From NCBI GenBank assembly GCA_022511205.1, contig JAFLRY010000003.1, positions 18,577-82,576 on the forward strand: DNA of 64,000 nucleotides, written 5' to 3'. A model generated the notes under the pieces. It was given only the letters and a program-made list of their open reading frames with translations, was not told where the DNA came from and did no database searches. This DNA is from Eubacterium sp. GTDB taxonomy: Bacteria > Bacillota > Clostridia > Oscillospirales > Acutalibacteraceae. Position 1 is the first letter of the stretch; each line of letters opens with the position of its first letter. Both the position numbers and the translations under genes were made by a program. Shown here piece after piece: positions 1 through 8,582 of this stretch.

Positions 1-100
1 AGAACCCGTCTTGCGTGTCGCAAGCCGGAACCTTGTTGGCAAGCCGATAAGAACCTGTCTTGCGCGTAGCAAGACAGAACCTTGTTGGCGTAGCCAATAA
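1..100. repeat. Two tandem ~50-bp units with paired hairpins
   Basis: Two near-identical units start at 1 and 50. Each begins AGAACC, contains a dyad CTTGCG/CGCAAG (unit 1) or CTTGC/GCAAG (unit 2), then GGAACC or AGAACC, then a dyad TTGGC/GCC(A/G)A. The array may extend left of the window. Differences between units fall mostly in loops or in paired positions, so the folding may be maintained. No protein-coding sense is evident. Confidence 0.7.
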
Positions 101-104
101 AGCG

Positions 105-142
105 AACGCCTACCGCGGCTTTGATTGCGGTAGGCGTTTTTA
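105..142 (+). terminator. Strong hairpin terminator
   Basis: A perfect 12-bp stem (105-116 with 127-138, AACGCCTACCGC) closes a 10-nt loop and is followed by TTT and more T-rich sequence on the plus strand. It would stop transcripts entering from the left edge. On the minus strand it lies just past the lipase stop but lacks a good T run there. Confidence 0.75.
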
Positions 143-146
143 TGTT

Positions 147-1244
147 TTATCTGCCGATTTTATTTATCATCGTCAAATGCTTTTTGTAAAATTCTCTTAT
201 TTCGTTGGCGTTGTACTTACCGCCCTGCAAGGACATATGGTCGCCTCTATAAGTCTGCATAACGTTCCAAATGCCCGCTTCTATTTTGGCTTTGTCAAAC
301 TCAGTTGACGGCGCGTTGAAGGGAGCGGTTGATGAATTGGTATTAACAAGCCCGTCATTATCAAGCCAGCTTTCATCAAAGGAATAGCCGCCCGGCGTTA
401 CGCCTGTATGCTTTCCCATAATTTCGCTTGTTTCCCTAAATATTTTTATAACGTTGCAGGCTGTTGGCATATACGTTCCGTCAGCCTGCTTTTCACAGCA
501 GGAGGTTGGATACGAAAAATAATAAACGTTTGGCAGCGTTTCGATTTTTTCGTTTAACGCCAGCGCGTTGTCTAAGTACATATCGTATTCTGCGGTGTCC
601 TCAAACACTCTGTTTTTATCGGGATAGAGGAACTTGACCATAATGTCTGTATATATCGTTTTGATCCTTGCCTTTATATCCAAAGGCTTGATATTCACCC
701 TGAATTGCGACAAAACCTCTCTTGCGGAGTAGGCAGTAGTGCCGTTATGAGGCGCGGAAAGCGACGTTAAGCTGTAAAGCCAATCACCTTTACCCCCAAC
801 GAAAAAGGGAGAAATATCGTCAGTATCAGTCGCGTTTCGCTCTTCCTCGCTTCCGTAAGCGAGAATGTGGGCAAAAAGCCGAACAGTAGCGCCGCCGAAG
901 GAATGACCGAGGATGTTTATCTTGTTTTCGGCGCTCCAGTCAGTAATGAGCGGCTCAGAAGAAAAATCTCTTCCGAATCTTTCGTGACCGTATTTTTCGC
1001 TGTGGGCTTTTCCATAGTCAACTACCGAGCCAGTAAGCTGAGCGTAAAGCTCGCAGGCCCTGTCCCAAGCGCTGCCTTTTGGAGCAACGGAAGCGTCATA
1101 GCAGTCAAAGCCCTGCGCTTTAAGATAATCCATAAGCGAGCCGCCGCGCGTACCCCAATAGGGCATTGATCTGTTCATTTTATCGTAATGCCCCCAGCCA
1201 CAGAGACCGTGTACAAAAATGTATTTATAATTCGTTACCGACAT
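147..1244 (-). CDS. Alpha/beta-hydrolase, staphylococcal-type lipase family
   Basis: The 365-residue protein matches the family of large bacterial triacylglycerol lipases (Staphylococcus/Geobacillus L1 type), which hydrolyse ester bonds in lipids. It has the oxyanion-hole segment VHGLCGWG near residue 11 and a nucleophile elbow GHSFGG with Ser115. A DGLVN segment near residue 290 and a DHMSLQG segment near residue 337 are the likely sites of the catalytic Asp and His. There is no signal peptide, unlike the secreted family members, so it probably acts in the cytoplasm or exits by another route. The ATG is preceded by TGGGAGGA, a strong RBS. It stands alone on its strand. The fold is clear; the natural substrate is inferred. 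Confidence 0.8.
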   Translation of the reverse strand: MSVTNYKYIFVHGLCGWGHYDKMNRSMPYWGTRGGSLMDYLKAQGFDCYDASVAPKGSAWDRACELYAQLTGSVVDYGKAHSEKYGHERFGRDFSSEPLITDWSAENKINILGHSFGGATVRLFAHILAYGSEEERNATDTDDISPFFVGGKGDWLYSLTSLSAPHNGTTAYSAREVLSQFRVNIKPLDIKARIKTIYTDIMVKFLYPDKNRVFEDTAEYDMYLDNALALNEKIETLPNVYYFSYPTSCCEKQADGTYMPTACNVIKIFRETSEIMGKHTGVTPGGYSFDESWLDNDGLVNTNSSTAPFNAPSTEFDKAKIEAGIWNVMQTYRGDHMSLQGGKYNANEIREFYKKHLTMINKIGR

Positions 1245-1330
1245 AGAGCTTATCCTCCCATTTCCAGTTTAAACTATCGTTCAAATCACGTAAAGCTAAA
1301 ATACTTTACACGCGTTTTTAGAAAATTTTT

Positions 1331-1360
1331 AAAACTGCCGCATATAAACACGGCAGTTTT
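1331..1360 (-). terminator. Terminator of the SDR gene
   Basis: The stem AAAACTGCCG/CGGCAGTTTT has a 10-nt loop and is followed on the minus strand by a T-rich run. It lies 20 bp past the SDR stop codon. Confidence 0.8.
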
Positions 1361-1379
1361 ATTTCTAATCGTGATTCAT

Positions 1380-2180
1380 TTACGGTCTGAGACCCATTCC
1401 GCCCTCAAGGGTGATGGTTTCACCGGACATAAATTTGAAATCGGGAGACGCAAGCTGAACGCAAACTCTTCCAATCTCTTTTTCAGAGTCGCCGTAATGA
1501 CCCATAGGAGGCATTTTAACGTTCGCCTTGAATGCCTCGGGATAGGCGTTTTGAAACTGTTCAAGCTGCGCGGTCCACGCAAGGGGGCATACAACGTTAA
1601 CGTTGATCCCGTCCTTGCCCCATTCGGTGGCGGCAACTCGCGTAAGTCCTCTGATGCCCTCTTTTGCGGCGGCGTATGCGCTCTGACCGAAATTGCCGAA
1701 CAGACCCGCGCCGGAAGCAAAATTAATAACAGAGCCTTTTGTTTCTGCAAGATATGGATAACAGGCCTTCATATAGCAGAAGGAAGCGTAGAGCCCTGAA
1801 TAAATCGCAAGATCAAACTGCTCAATGGTGTGATCGGCAAGTGTAACTCCGGAAGCAGAAGCCTGAGCGTTGTTGATCAAAACGTCGATCCTGCCGAACT
1901 TCTCAATAGTCTGCTTAACAACGTCTTCAGCAATCTTAATATTGTCGCTTCCCGCGCTGATGTCCGCCTGAAGTGTAAGTACGCTGATGCCGTATTTTTC
2001 TTCAAGCTCGTTCTTTGCGTCCTCAAGCTTTTTTACGTTGCGCCCGGTGATTACGAGGTTTGCGCCCTCTTTGGCGTATGCTGTGGCAATGCCGTAGCCG
2101 ATAGAGCCGCATTCGCCGTTTGAAAGCACCGCGCGTCCCGCTCCTGTAATTATAGCGGTTTTACCTGTTAAAAATCCCAT
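1380..2180 (-). CDS. Short-chain dehydrogenase/reductase (SDR)
   Basis: A 266-residue classical SDR enzyme, expected to be an NAD(P)-dependent oxidoreductase. Visible motifs are an N-terminal TGAGR cofactor loop that is unusually extended (about nine extra residues before GSIGYG), a LINNAQ motif, and the active-site pair YAAAK with a Ser 13 residues earlier in FASGAG. The C-terminus GGMGLRP is typical of the fold. The extended glycine loop resembles enoyl-ACP-reductase-like and some hydroxysteroid-type SDRs, so substrate class cannot be assigned from sequence alone. It is monocistronic between its own terminator and cotJC. The SDR call is secure; no particular reaction is claimed. Confidence 0.85.
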   Translation of the reverse strand: MGFLTGKTAIITGAGRAVLSNGECGSIGYGIATAYAKEGANLVITGRNVKKLEDAKNELEEKYGISVLTLQADISAGSDNIKIAEDVVKQTIEKFGRIDVLINNAQASASGVTLADHTIEQFDLAIYSGLYASFCYMKACYPYLAETKGSVINFASGAGLFGNFGQSAYAAAKEGIRGLTRVAATEWGKDGINVNVVCPLAWTAQLEQFQNAYPEAFKANVKMPPMGHYGDSEKEIGRVCVQLASPDFKFMSGETITLEGGMGLRP

Positions 2181-2289
2181 AGTGTTCCCTCCGTGGATAC
2201 TTTTTATTTTAGTATATTAAATTTTTGTTCAAATTACAAGTGCAAGTTGATCGTATAATATGTTTTTTATAATTGTGTGATAAAAAATT

Positions 2290-2320
2290 TACAGCCGAAG
2301 CAGATAATACTTCGACTGTT
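2290..2320 (-). terminator. Terminator of cotJC
   Basis: The stem ACAGCCGAAG/CTTCGACTGT contains one G-U pair and is followed on the minus strand by a T6 run. It sits about 25 bp beyond the cotJC stop. Confidence 0.75.
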
Positions 2321-2345
2321 TTTGAAATCGTATAGATTTAGGGGG

Positions 2346-2948
2346 TTATGATTTTCTGTCAAACCCGGGATTGAAAGCATAATAGTTTTTACTGTTGAGC
2401 TTATCGGTCAACAGTCTCAGGCCTTCACCGAAGCGCTGGTAGTGAACGATCTCGCGGGCGCGCAAGAATCTGATAGGCTCAAGCACGTCGGGATCGTCCA
2501 CAAGGCGAAGAATGTTGTCGTAGGTCACACGTGCCTTTTGCTCCGCGGCAAGGTTTTCATTCAGATCGGCGATCGGATCGCCCGTAACCTGAATAGATGC
2601 GGCACTCCACGGAAAACCGCTTGCGGCGGTGGGATAAACGCCCGTAGTGTGGTCTACGAAATACGGCGCGAAGCCGCTTTCCTCGATCTGCTTCTCTGTA
2701 AGGTTACGAGTGAGCTGATGAACGATAGTCCCCACCATTTCTAAATGCCCCAGTTCCTCTGTGCCGATATCCGTTAATAAGCCTTTGAGCTCCGGAATAG
2801 GCATTGAGTAGCGCTGGGAAAGGTATCTAAGAGATGCTCCGAGCTCGCCATCGGGACCGCCATACTGTGAAATTATGATGCTTGCGGCTTTTGGATCGCA
2901 ATGCTTTATATTTACAGGATATTGTAATTTTTTTACATAACTAAACAT
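2346..2948 (-). CDS. cotJC: CotJC, manganese-catalase-like spore coat protein
   Basis: A 200-residue ferritin-like protein of the CotJC/Mn-catalase family, a component of the inner spore coat. Metal-ligand motifs are visible: EELGHLE near residue 65 and EQKARVTYDNIL followed by REIVHYQRFGE near residues 165-175. It is normally the third gene of a cotJABC operon. Here it is alone, and cotJB-cotJA lie about 6.7 kb away on the same strand. The divergent neighbour is rmlB. The family implies late mother-cell expression, but no sigma-E/K promoter was firmly placed. Confidence 0.92.
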   Translation of the reverse strand: MFSYVKKLQYPVNIKHCDPKAASIIISQYGGPDGELGASLRYLSQRYSMPIPELKGLLTDIGTEELGHLEMVGTIVHQLTRNLTEKQIEESGFAPYFVDHTTGVYPTAASGFPWSAASIQVTGDPIADLNENLAAEQKARVTYDNILRLVDDPDVLEPIRFLRAREIVHYQRFGEGLRLLTDKLNSKNYYAFNPGFDRKS

Positions 2949-3118
2949 AATTTTCTCCTTTTTTACTTATTCATTATATTTTATGATTTTCGAGAAATAA
3001 TGCTATAATTTTAATCAGCAAAGTCAACAATCTTATTGCTTGCGGTGATTGACTTTTTTCATAATGAATTATATAATTCTATTATCATAATGCAATTTCG
3101 CTTTATGGGGGTGTGCTG

Positions 3119-4111
3119 ATGGTAGTGGTCGTAACAGGCGGAGCGGGCTTTATCGGCGCAAATTTTATTTTCTATCAGCTTAAACATCACCCAAAAGACA
3201 GGATCATCTGCCTTGACAAGCTGACCTACGCGGGCAATATGGAAACCCTTGAGCCTGTTCTTAATAACGAGAATTTTCGCTTCATTAAAGGCGACATTGC
3301 CGATAAGGAGATCGTGGAGCGGGTATTTATTGAGGGAAAGCCCGATATTATCGTCAATTTCGCCGCAGAATCCCACGTTGACCGCTCAATAGATGATCCG
3401 GGAATTTTTATCAAAACGAATATCATCGGCACGCAGGTGCTTTTGGACGCCTGCAGGAAGTTCGGCATTAAGCGGTTTCATCAGATCTCCACTGACGAGG
3501 TCTACGGCGATCTGCCCCTTGACCGACCTGATTTGTTTCTTACAGAAGAAGCGCCGCTTCGCGCGTCGTCGCCATACGCGGCTTCGAAAGCGGGGGCTGA
3601 TCTTACGGTGCTTGCGTATCACAGAACGTACGGCATCCCTGTTTCGATAACCCGTTGCTCCAACAACTTCGGCCCGTATCAGTATCCCGAAAAGCTGATT
3701 CCCCTTGCCATTAGTTATGCGTTAGAAGATAAGCCCATTCCTGTTTACGGAGACGGAAAAAACGTGCGGGACTGGCTCTACGTTGAGGATAGCTGCGAAG
3801 CGATAGATCTTGTTATGCGAAAGGGTAGAGACGGCGAGATATACAATATCGGCGGGCATAATGAAAAAAGCAATCTTGACGTGATCAAAACCGTTTTGAA
3901 GCTGACGGACAAGCCCGAAAGCCTCATCACCTTCGTTGCGGACAGGCCGGGTCACGACAGGCGCTACGGAATAGATTATTCAAAAATTCAGGCCGAGCCG
4001 GGCTGGAGCCCGAAATGCGATTTTGACGACAGTATAAGGCAAACTGTTGAATGGTATTTAAACAACAAAGAGTGGCGGGAAAGCATAAATAAACGCCGCC
4101 GCAAACTATAA
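3119..4111 (+). CDS. rfbB: dTDP-glucose 4,6-dehydratase
   Basis: This NAD-dependent enzyme converts dTDP-glucose to dTDP-4-keto-6-deoxyglucose, the second step of dTDP-rhamnose synthesis. The 330-residue sequence has the Rossmann motif TGGAGFIG (6-13), the catalytic triplet T-D-E at 125-127 in STDEVYGD, and YAASK with Tyr153 and Lys157. The ATG at 3119 is preferred over an in-frame GTG at 3113 because a GGGGG run lies 7 nt upstream of the ATG. The rest of the rml pathway is not in the window. It heads a three-gene cell-surface glycan operon. Confidence 0.93.
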   Translation: MVVVVTGGAGFIGANFIFYQLKHHPKDRIICLDKLTYAGNMETLEPVLNNENFRFIKGDIADKEIVERVFIEGKPDIIVNFAAESHVDRSIDDPGIFIKTNIIGTQVLLDACRKFGIKRFHQISTDEVYGDLPLDRPDLFLTEEAPLRASSPYAASKAGADLTVLAYHRTYGIPVSITRCSNNFGPYQYPEKLIPLAISYALEDKPIPVYGDGKNVRDWLYVEDSCEAIDLVMRKGRDGEIYNIGGHNEKSNLDVIKTVLKLTDKPESLITFVADRPGHDRRYGIDYSKIQAEPGWSPKCDFDDSIRQTVEWYLNNKEWRESINKRRRKL

Positions 4112-4136
4112 GAATTACAAAATAAAGAGGTATAGA

Positions 4137-5084
4137 ATGGTTCTTTCACTTGTTGTACCCTGCTATAACGAAGAGGGAAACGTTGAAAAATTCTTCGCTG
4201 AAACGAATAGGGCCTTTGAAGGCAGAGGCTTTGACTACGAATTCGTTTTCGTTAATGACGGCAGCAGGGATTCTACCCACGCCAAGCTGAAAAAGCTTTA
4301 CGAGGAAAATGCGGATCACAACATTCAGGTGCTCAGCTTCAGCCGAAATTTCGGCAAGGAGGCGGCGATCTATGCGGGCTTAAACGCGGCAAAGGGCGAT
4401 AAGGTCTGCCTTATAGACGCCGATCTCCAGCAGCGCCCTGAGGTGGTGCTTGAAATGCTTGAGGCGATGAACGAGGATGATAACATTGATTGCGTTGCCG
4501 CCTATCAGGAGGAGCGCAAGGAAAACAAAATAATGATCGCCTTTAAGGGGATGTTTTATAAGCTTATCAACAGAATGGCTGATGTTGATTTTGTAAACGG
4601 CGCTTCCGATTTCAGGCTGATGAAAAGAAATATGGTTGAAGCGATACTGCAAATGACGGAATACCACCGCTTTTCAAAAGGTATATTCAGTTGGGTGGGC
4701 TTCAACACGAAGTACATCCCCTATAAGGTTCAGGAGCGTGAGAGCGGAGATTCAAAATGGAGCTTCGGCAAGCTTTTGAAATACGCCATAGACGGCATCG
4801 TTTCCTTCTCAACGTTTCCGCTGAAGCTTTCCGCCTTCGTGGGCTTCATTTCGGCGATCATCTCCATAATCTATCTCGTTATCGTAGTTGTTCAAAAGCT
4901 CGCCTTTGGTATAGACGTTCCCGGCTACGCCACCATAGTTGTGCTGGTGCTTTTCCTCGGCGGTATGCAGCTTTTCAGCCTTGGCATCCTTGGCGAGTAT
5001 CTCTCAAAAATATACGTTCAGGTGAAGAACAGACCTGTTTATGTGCTGAAAGAGCATTTAGGTAAAGACGATGAACGCGATTAA
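4137..5084 (+). CDS. GT2 polyprenyl-phosphate glycosyltransferase (GtrB/DPM1-like)
   Basis: A 315-residue family 2 glycosyltransferase that probably moves a sugar onto undecaprenyl phosphate at the inner face of the membrane. It has VPCYNEE at residues 7-13, VNDGS at 39-43 and IDADLQQRP at 93-101, the metal-binding segment of the DPM1/GtrB type. Two C-terminal membrane helices lie around 228-250 and 264-287. Its 3' end overlaps the GtrA gene by 14 bp, so translation is likely coupled. The donor sugar is unknown. Confidence 0.9.
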   Translation: MVLSLVVPCYNEEGNVEKFFAETNRAFEGRGFDYEFVFVNDGSRDSTHAKLKKLYEENADHNIQVLSFSRNFGKEAAIYAGLNAAKGDKVCLIDADLQQRPEVVLEMLEAMNEDDNIDCVAAYQEERKENKIMIAFKGMFYKLINRMADVDFVNGASDFRLMKRNMVEAILQMTEYHRFSKGIFSWVGFNTKYIPYKVQERESGDSKWSFGKLLKYAIDGIVSFSTFPLKLSAFVGFISAIISIIYLVIVVVQKLAFGIDVPGYATIVVLVLFLGGMQLFSLGILGEYLSKIYVQVKNRPVYVLKEHLGKDDERD

Positions 5085-5541
5085 AGATGTTTTAAAAAAG
5101 TATAAAGAGCCGATATTATACGTTTTGTTCGGCGGCTTTACAACGGTAGTAAATCTCGTTGTGTTTTACCTGATGAATAAGGCAGCAGGCGAGGAATTGT
5201 ATCTTGTGAATAACGTTGTTGCCTGGCTTGCCGCGGTGATCTTCGCCTATATAACGAATAAGCTTTGGGTGTTTGAATCAAAAAGCTTCAACCTTAAGGT
5301 TATTCTGAAGGAGATACCCGAATTCTTCGCGGCGCGTATCTTCAGCCTCGGAGTAGAGGAGGGCGGGCTCTGGCTCTTTGTTGACGTGTTGGGCTTTGAC
5401 AGCTTCTCCTTCTCCGTGCTGGGCTTTGAGGTTACGGGAAAGCTGATCGCAAAGCTTGTGCTGGCGGTGATAGTAGTTATTCTCAATTACGTTTTCAGCA
5501 AATTCATCATATTTAAAAAATCAAAAAACGGCGGGAAATGA
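5071..5541 (+). CDS. GtrA-like membrane protein
   Basis: A 156-residue protein with four hydrophobic helices and the GtrA-family pattern (LFGGFTTVVNLVVFYL at the N-terminus, NKLWVF mid-protein, FSKFIIFK at the end). GtrA proteins are proposed to flip polyprenyl-linked glucose across the membrane for the GT2 partner. Pairing with an overlapping GT2 gene is the standard arrangement. Its stop codon lies in the loop region of the following terminator. Confidence 0.9.
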   Translation: MNAIKDVLKKYKEPILYVLFGGFTTVVNLVVFYLMNKAAGEELYLVNNVVAWLAAVIFAYITNKLWVFESKSFNLKVILKEIPEFFAARIFSLGVEEGGLWLFVDVLGFDSFSFSVLGFEVTGKLIAKLVLAVIVVILNYVFSKFIIFKKSKNGGK

Positions 5542-5558
5542 TTCCGCCGTTTTTGATT
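5524..5558 (+). terminator. Terminator of the rmlB-GT2-gtrA operon
   Basis: The stem AAAAACGGCGG/CCGCCGTTTTT (5524-5534 with 5544-5554) encloses the GtrA stop codon. The A-rich left flank makes it plausible in both directions; the lipoprotein gene ends 15 bp further on the other strand. Confidence 0.85.
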
Positions 5559-5568
5559 TTATTAGAAG

Positions 5569-6330
5569 TTAATCATTTTCATCAGGATGTCCGAAATACA
5601 GTTCGCTCCAATCGATTTCTTCATTTTCGTCTTTTTCGGGATGATACCAATAAGTGTTGTGGTCAGCATCTTCCCAAACAACGAATTCCTCGTTGCAATC
5701 TTTACAGTAAAAACCTCTTTCATCAAAATCTCCGCTACAGCCATATATGACGGATATGCCGTTATTACTATGAGTAGCTATACTGTATTCCTCATTGTTT
5801 GGGTTAAGTTTAATAATATAATCTCCGTCGTCAAAAAGTATGTATTTACTATTTGAGGCATCATAGCTTATTTGATTAATCGAACCATACCGAGCTTTAT
5901 ACACTGTTTCGTATGTTCCATCCTCTTTATTTACTTTAACAACTTCGTTATCTTCAGTAACAACATATACTTTAGATACTAACTCGGCAATATCCATCAA
6001 TTTTGCTTTCTTTTCAAATAATTGTTTTGTTTCGCCGTATACAGCCTTTTTAAAATACACATAGCCCGGCGTACAATCATATGATTCGAGATACTCAATT
6101 ACGATTGGATCATCTTGTGCTACGAAGCAGTCACGTGTAGTAAACCGACTTGTCGTATTTTCGCTCGTAGTGTTGCTTGCTTCTGTAGTATTTTCATTTG
6201 AAATACTTTCGGAATTGGTAGTGTTTTCATTCGGGTCAGCGTTTTTACCGATACTGCACGCAGAAAATAAAATTGCAATAATAATTATTGTAATAGCAAG
6301 AACTGAATAAGTAAAATGCTTCTTTTCCAT
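5569..6330 (-). CDS. Lipoprotein of unknown function
   Basis: A 253-residue predicted lipoprotein. A hydrophobic N-terminus ends in the lipobox LFSAC with Cys25, followed by a Ser/Thr/Asn/Glu-rich linker to about residue 65. The folded part repeatedly shows short beta-like stretches (YVVTEDNEVVKVNKEDG, YILFDDGDYIIKLN) that resemble propeller-type blades. The acidic C-terminus has CKDC. AT-rich codon use resembles the ABC cluster upstream on the same strand, but a 140-bp gap separates them. No family was recognised. Confidence 0.75.
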   Translation of the reverse strand: MEKKHFTYSVLAITIIIIAILFSACSIGKNADPNENTTNSESISNENTTEASNTTSENTTSRFTTRDCFVAQDDPIVIEYLESYDCTPGYVYFKKAVYGETKQLFEKKAKLMDIAELVSKVYVVTEDNEVVKVNKEDGTYETVYKARYGSINQISYDASNSKYILFDDGDYIIKLNPNNEEYSIATHSNNGISVIYGCSGDFDERGFYCKDCNEEFVVWEDADHNTYWYHPEKDENEEIDWSELYFGHPDEND

Positions 6331-6472
6331 ATGCTTCCGTATAATGCGACTGTCCGCAGGATAGTTGCAGTGTTTTCCTTTCTAAAGACTTTACTAAATT
6401 GTTTTAACTTAATATATCATTATCTACTGAAGCTATTTCATCTTCTAGCTGCCTAAGCAAGTCGGGGTGTTT

Positions 6473-7192
6473 TTATTTACTGTCATAATATTCGATCATT
6501 TCTGTTGTGAATTGATTTATATGGTCAAGTGCCTCCTGTGAAAAGCATATATAAGATTTATCCTCAAGCGATGAAAAAGCTTTATCCCTTTCTATATCTA
6601 TATACGTACTTTGAATTTCATCTAAAGCATATGACACCGGGTGGCAGACAAAAACCTCAAGGTAATACTCATTGCTTTCAAGAGTATCTTGATATACATC
6701 GGTATAATTCATTTTGTTTACAAAAACGAGATAGCTTTTTCCCGGCTTAAGAGGAATGCTATAATCAATATTATAAAATACCATTGAATTATCTGAATTC
6801 TCGCAGAAAAAAGATCCGTGATAAATTACAATATTTTTACCGCTTTCATCAATATCTCCTTTAACTGTTTTTAATACCTCCACATTGTATTTGGTGGTTT
6901 CAAAACAATGCTCCACATCAAGGCACCTGATCTCAAATATATAATCGCAAATGTTTTCAAGCTCATACTTCGCGCCTTCAACAGAATAGCCCATAATATT
7001 TTCATCTGTTTCGTTTGCGTATTGAGGGGTAAAGCTCAGTTTGGCATCGTTATATGCTTCCTCATTGAGAGAAAGTCTTGAATAGCTCAATCTTGTAGCT
7101 ATGCCTAATGCGATACCGAAAACGATCAATATTATAAACACTATCAGTGTGCTTTTCTGATTTTTAGAAAGGTTTTTAAACAAGTTTACCAT
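6473..7192 (-). CDS. Membrane-anchored protein of ABC operon, unknown
   Basis: A 239-residue protein with one N-terminal transmembrane helix (about 15-33) and an extracytoplasmic remainder; no family was recognised. The segment VEVLKTVKGDI...NIVIYHG and SYLVFVNK resembles the OB-like domain seen in some secreted Firmicutes proteins that mention a price for 'LKSFKG' motifs, but this is a weak impression. It overlaps the ABC ATPase gene by 17 bp, so it is the last gene of the exporter operon and may be an accessory or immunity-like subunit. Confidence 0.65.
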   Translation of the reverse strand: MVNLFKNLSKNQKSTLIVFIILIVFGIALGIATRLSYSRLSLNEEAYNDAKLSFTPQYANETDENIMGYSVEGAKYELENICDYIFEIRCLDVEHCFETTKYNVEVLKTVKGDIDESGKNIVIYHGSFFCENSDNSMVFYNIDYSIPLKPGKSYLVFVNKMNYTDVYQDTLESNEYYLEVFVCHPVSYALDEIQSTYIDIERDKAFSSLEDKSYICFSQEALDHINQFTTEMIEYYDSK

Positions 7193-7808
7193 CCTTCATT
7201 TCTATAATTTCGTCGCATAAGTCATCAAGATTTGCCCTGTCGTGGCTTGCTATAATAAAGGTAGTTCCTTCGTTTTTATTTGCATCTGAAATAACGTTGC
7301 TTAATATTTTAACGGATTCTTCATCAAGAGCATTCGTGGGTTCGTCAAGTATAATTAAATCGGGCTTATTCATAAATGCTTGTATTAAGCTGACTTTCTG
7401 TTTCATTCCAAGGGAATACTTTTTCATATTTCTATTATCGTCTGCTTTTAAATGAAATCTTTCAAGCCATGCTTTTATTTCGCTTTCATCAATCTTATTA
7501 AATGAAATATCGTTAAGCATTTTAAGATTTTTAAATGCGCTCATATAATCAAACATGGAAATGTTTTCTATTACAACGCCCAGACTTTTTGGATAGATTC
7601 CGTTACCGACTCTTTGTCCGTCAACGTAGATCTCGCCGGTATTGGAAGTTATAAGTCCGCACATAGCTCTGATAAGCATTGTTTTGCCACTGCCGTTTTT
7701 TCCTACAAGTCCGTAAATTTTCCCTTTTTCAAGGTTGAGATTAATATTATTTAAAACGGTGTTTCCGTTAATTGATTTCGTATAATTTTTTACTTCAATA
7801 AATGCCAT
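7176..7808 (-). CDS. ABC transporter ATP-binding protein
   Basis: A 210-residue ABC ATPase. Walker A is GKNGSGKT (36-43), the signature is a divergent YSLGMKQK (131-138), Walker B is LIILDE (151-156) and the switch His is His189. The short length and signature place it with exporters of the bacitracin/lantibiotic-resistance type (CcmA-like). It sits between two membrane genes upstream and a membrane-anchored protein downstream, all in one direction, so it probably powers that permease pair. The substrate is unknown. Confidence 0.88.
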   Translation of the reverse strand: MAFIEVKNYTKSINGNTVLNNINLNLEKGKIYGLVGKNGSGKTMLIRAMCGLITSNTGEIYVDGQRVGNGIYPKSLGVVIENISMFDYMSAFKNLKMLNDISFNKIDESEIKAWLERFHLKADDNRNMKKYSLGMKQKVSLIQAFMNKPDLIILDEPTNALDEESVKILSNVISDANKNEGTTFIIASHDRANLDDLCDEIIEMKDGKLV

Positions 7809-7823
7809 AATTAACTCTCTCTT

Positions 7824-8582
7824 TTATAAAATGTCTTTTTTCTTTAACGCTTTATATCCTACAAAACAAATTAAGCAGTCAAAAACCATTGCAAACGTAT
7901 AGTAAACAATGGGACTGTAATAGAACGCTTCCTTTTGCTCGGTATACACAGTTACAAAATACCACGAAACCATATCCCACTGCTTCATATTCAGCGGCAG
8001 CAAAAATATTAAAGCGGTGAATCCAATGAAAAATGCAGTTACAACTATCATACCGATTTTTTCATTAAACAACACCGATATTATCGAGGCAATCTGCACA
8101 AACATAAATAGAATTAACGTATATGCTAAAACAGACTGTGTCATCAAACTTAAAGTGTTTACACTATATAAAGTCTTATCGCTTGATGTGAAAGCCATAA
8201 CTGCTATCCCCAAGGAATAGATTACACCCGAAACGAAGCATATAAAAAGATTTTTAAAGGTTTCACCCAGATATAGCTTTTTGTAATTTCCAAGCCTTGT
8301 TGCGGCATAATAGCATTTAGACAGATAATTTCTGTTCATAATGCAAGAAAGTAAAGGAATTGAAATAACAACATCCAGAACGCCGATTAAGACTTGAACG
8401 TCAAATTCTCTGCTCGTAAGATCAATATATATGCCTTCCCTTGCATAAAAAAATAAAACGTCAAAAGCGTGAGATTCCAATAAATCGGGATCAAGGCGTA
8501 TCATTCCAATGTAAATACCTATTACAAATTGGAGAAATAAAATTATAAGTATGTATTTCCTATCGCTTTTCAACATTCTCAT
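7824..8582 (-). CDS. ABC transporter permease subunit (second)
   Basis: A 252-residue protein with about six hydrophobic segments, the usual length for an ABC-2-type permease. It begins 4 bp inside the end of the preceding permease gene and is followed 15 bp later by the ATPase gene. No motif specifies a substrate. The AT-rich composition matches the whole block from 5.6 to 9.4 kb. Confidence 0.75.
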   Translation of the reverse strand: MRMLKSDRKYILIILFLQFVIGIYIGMIRLDPDLLESHAFDVLFFYAREGIYIDLTSREFDVQVLIGVLDVVISIPLLSCIMNRNYLSKCYYAATRLGNYKKLYLGETFKNLFICFVSGVIYSLGIAVMAFTSSDKTLYSVNTLSLMTQSVLAYTLILFMFVQIASIISVLFNEKIGMIVVTAFFIGFTALIFLLPLNMKQWDMVSWYFVTVYTEQKEAFYYSPIVYYTFAMVFDCLICFVGYKALKKKDIL

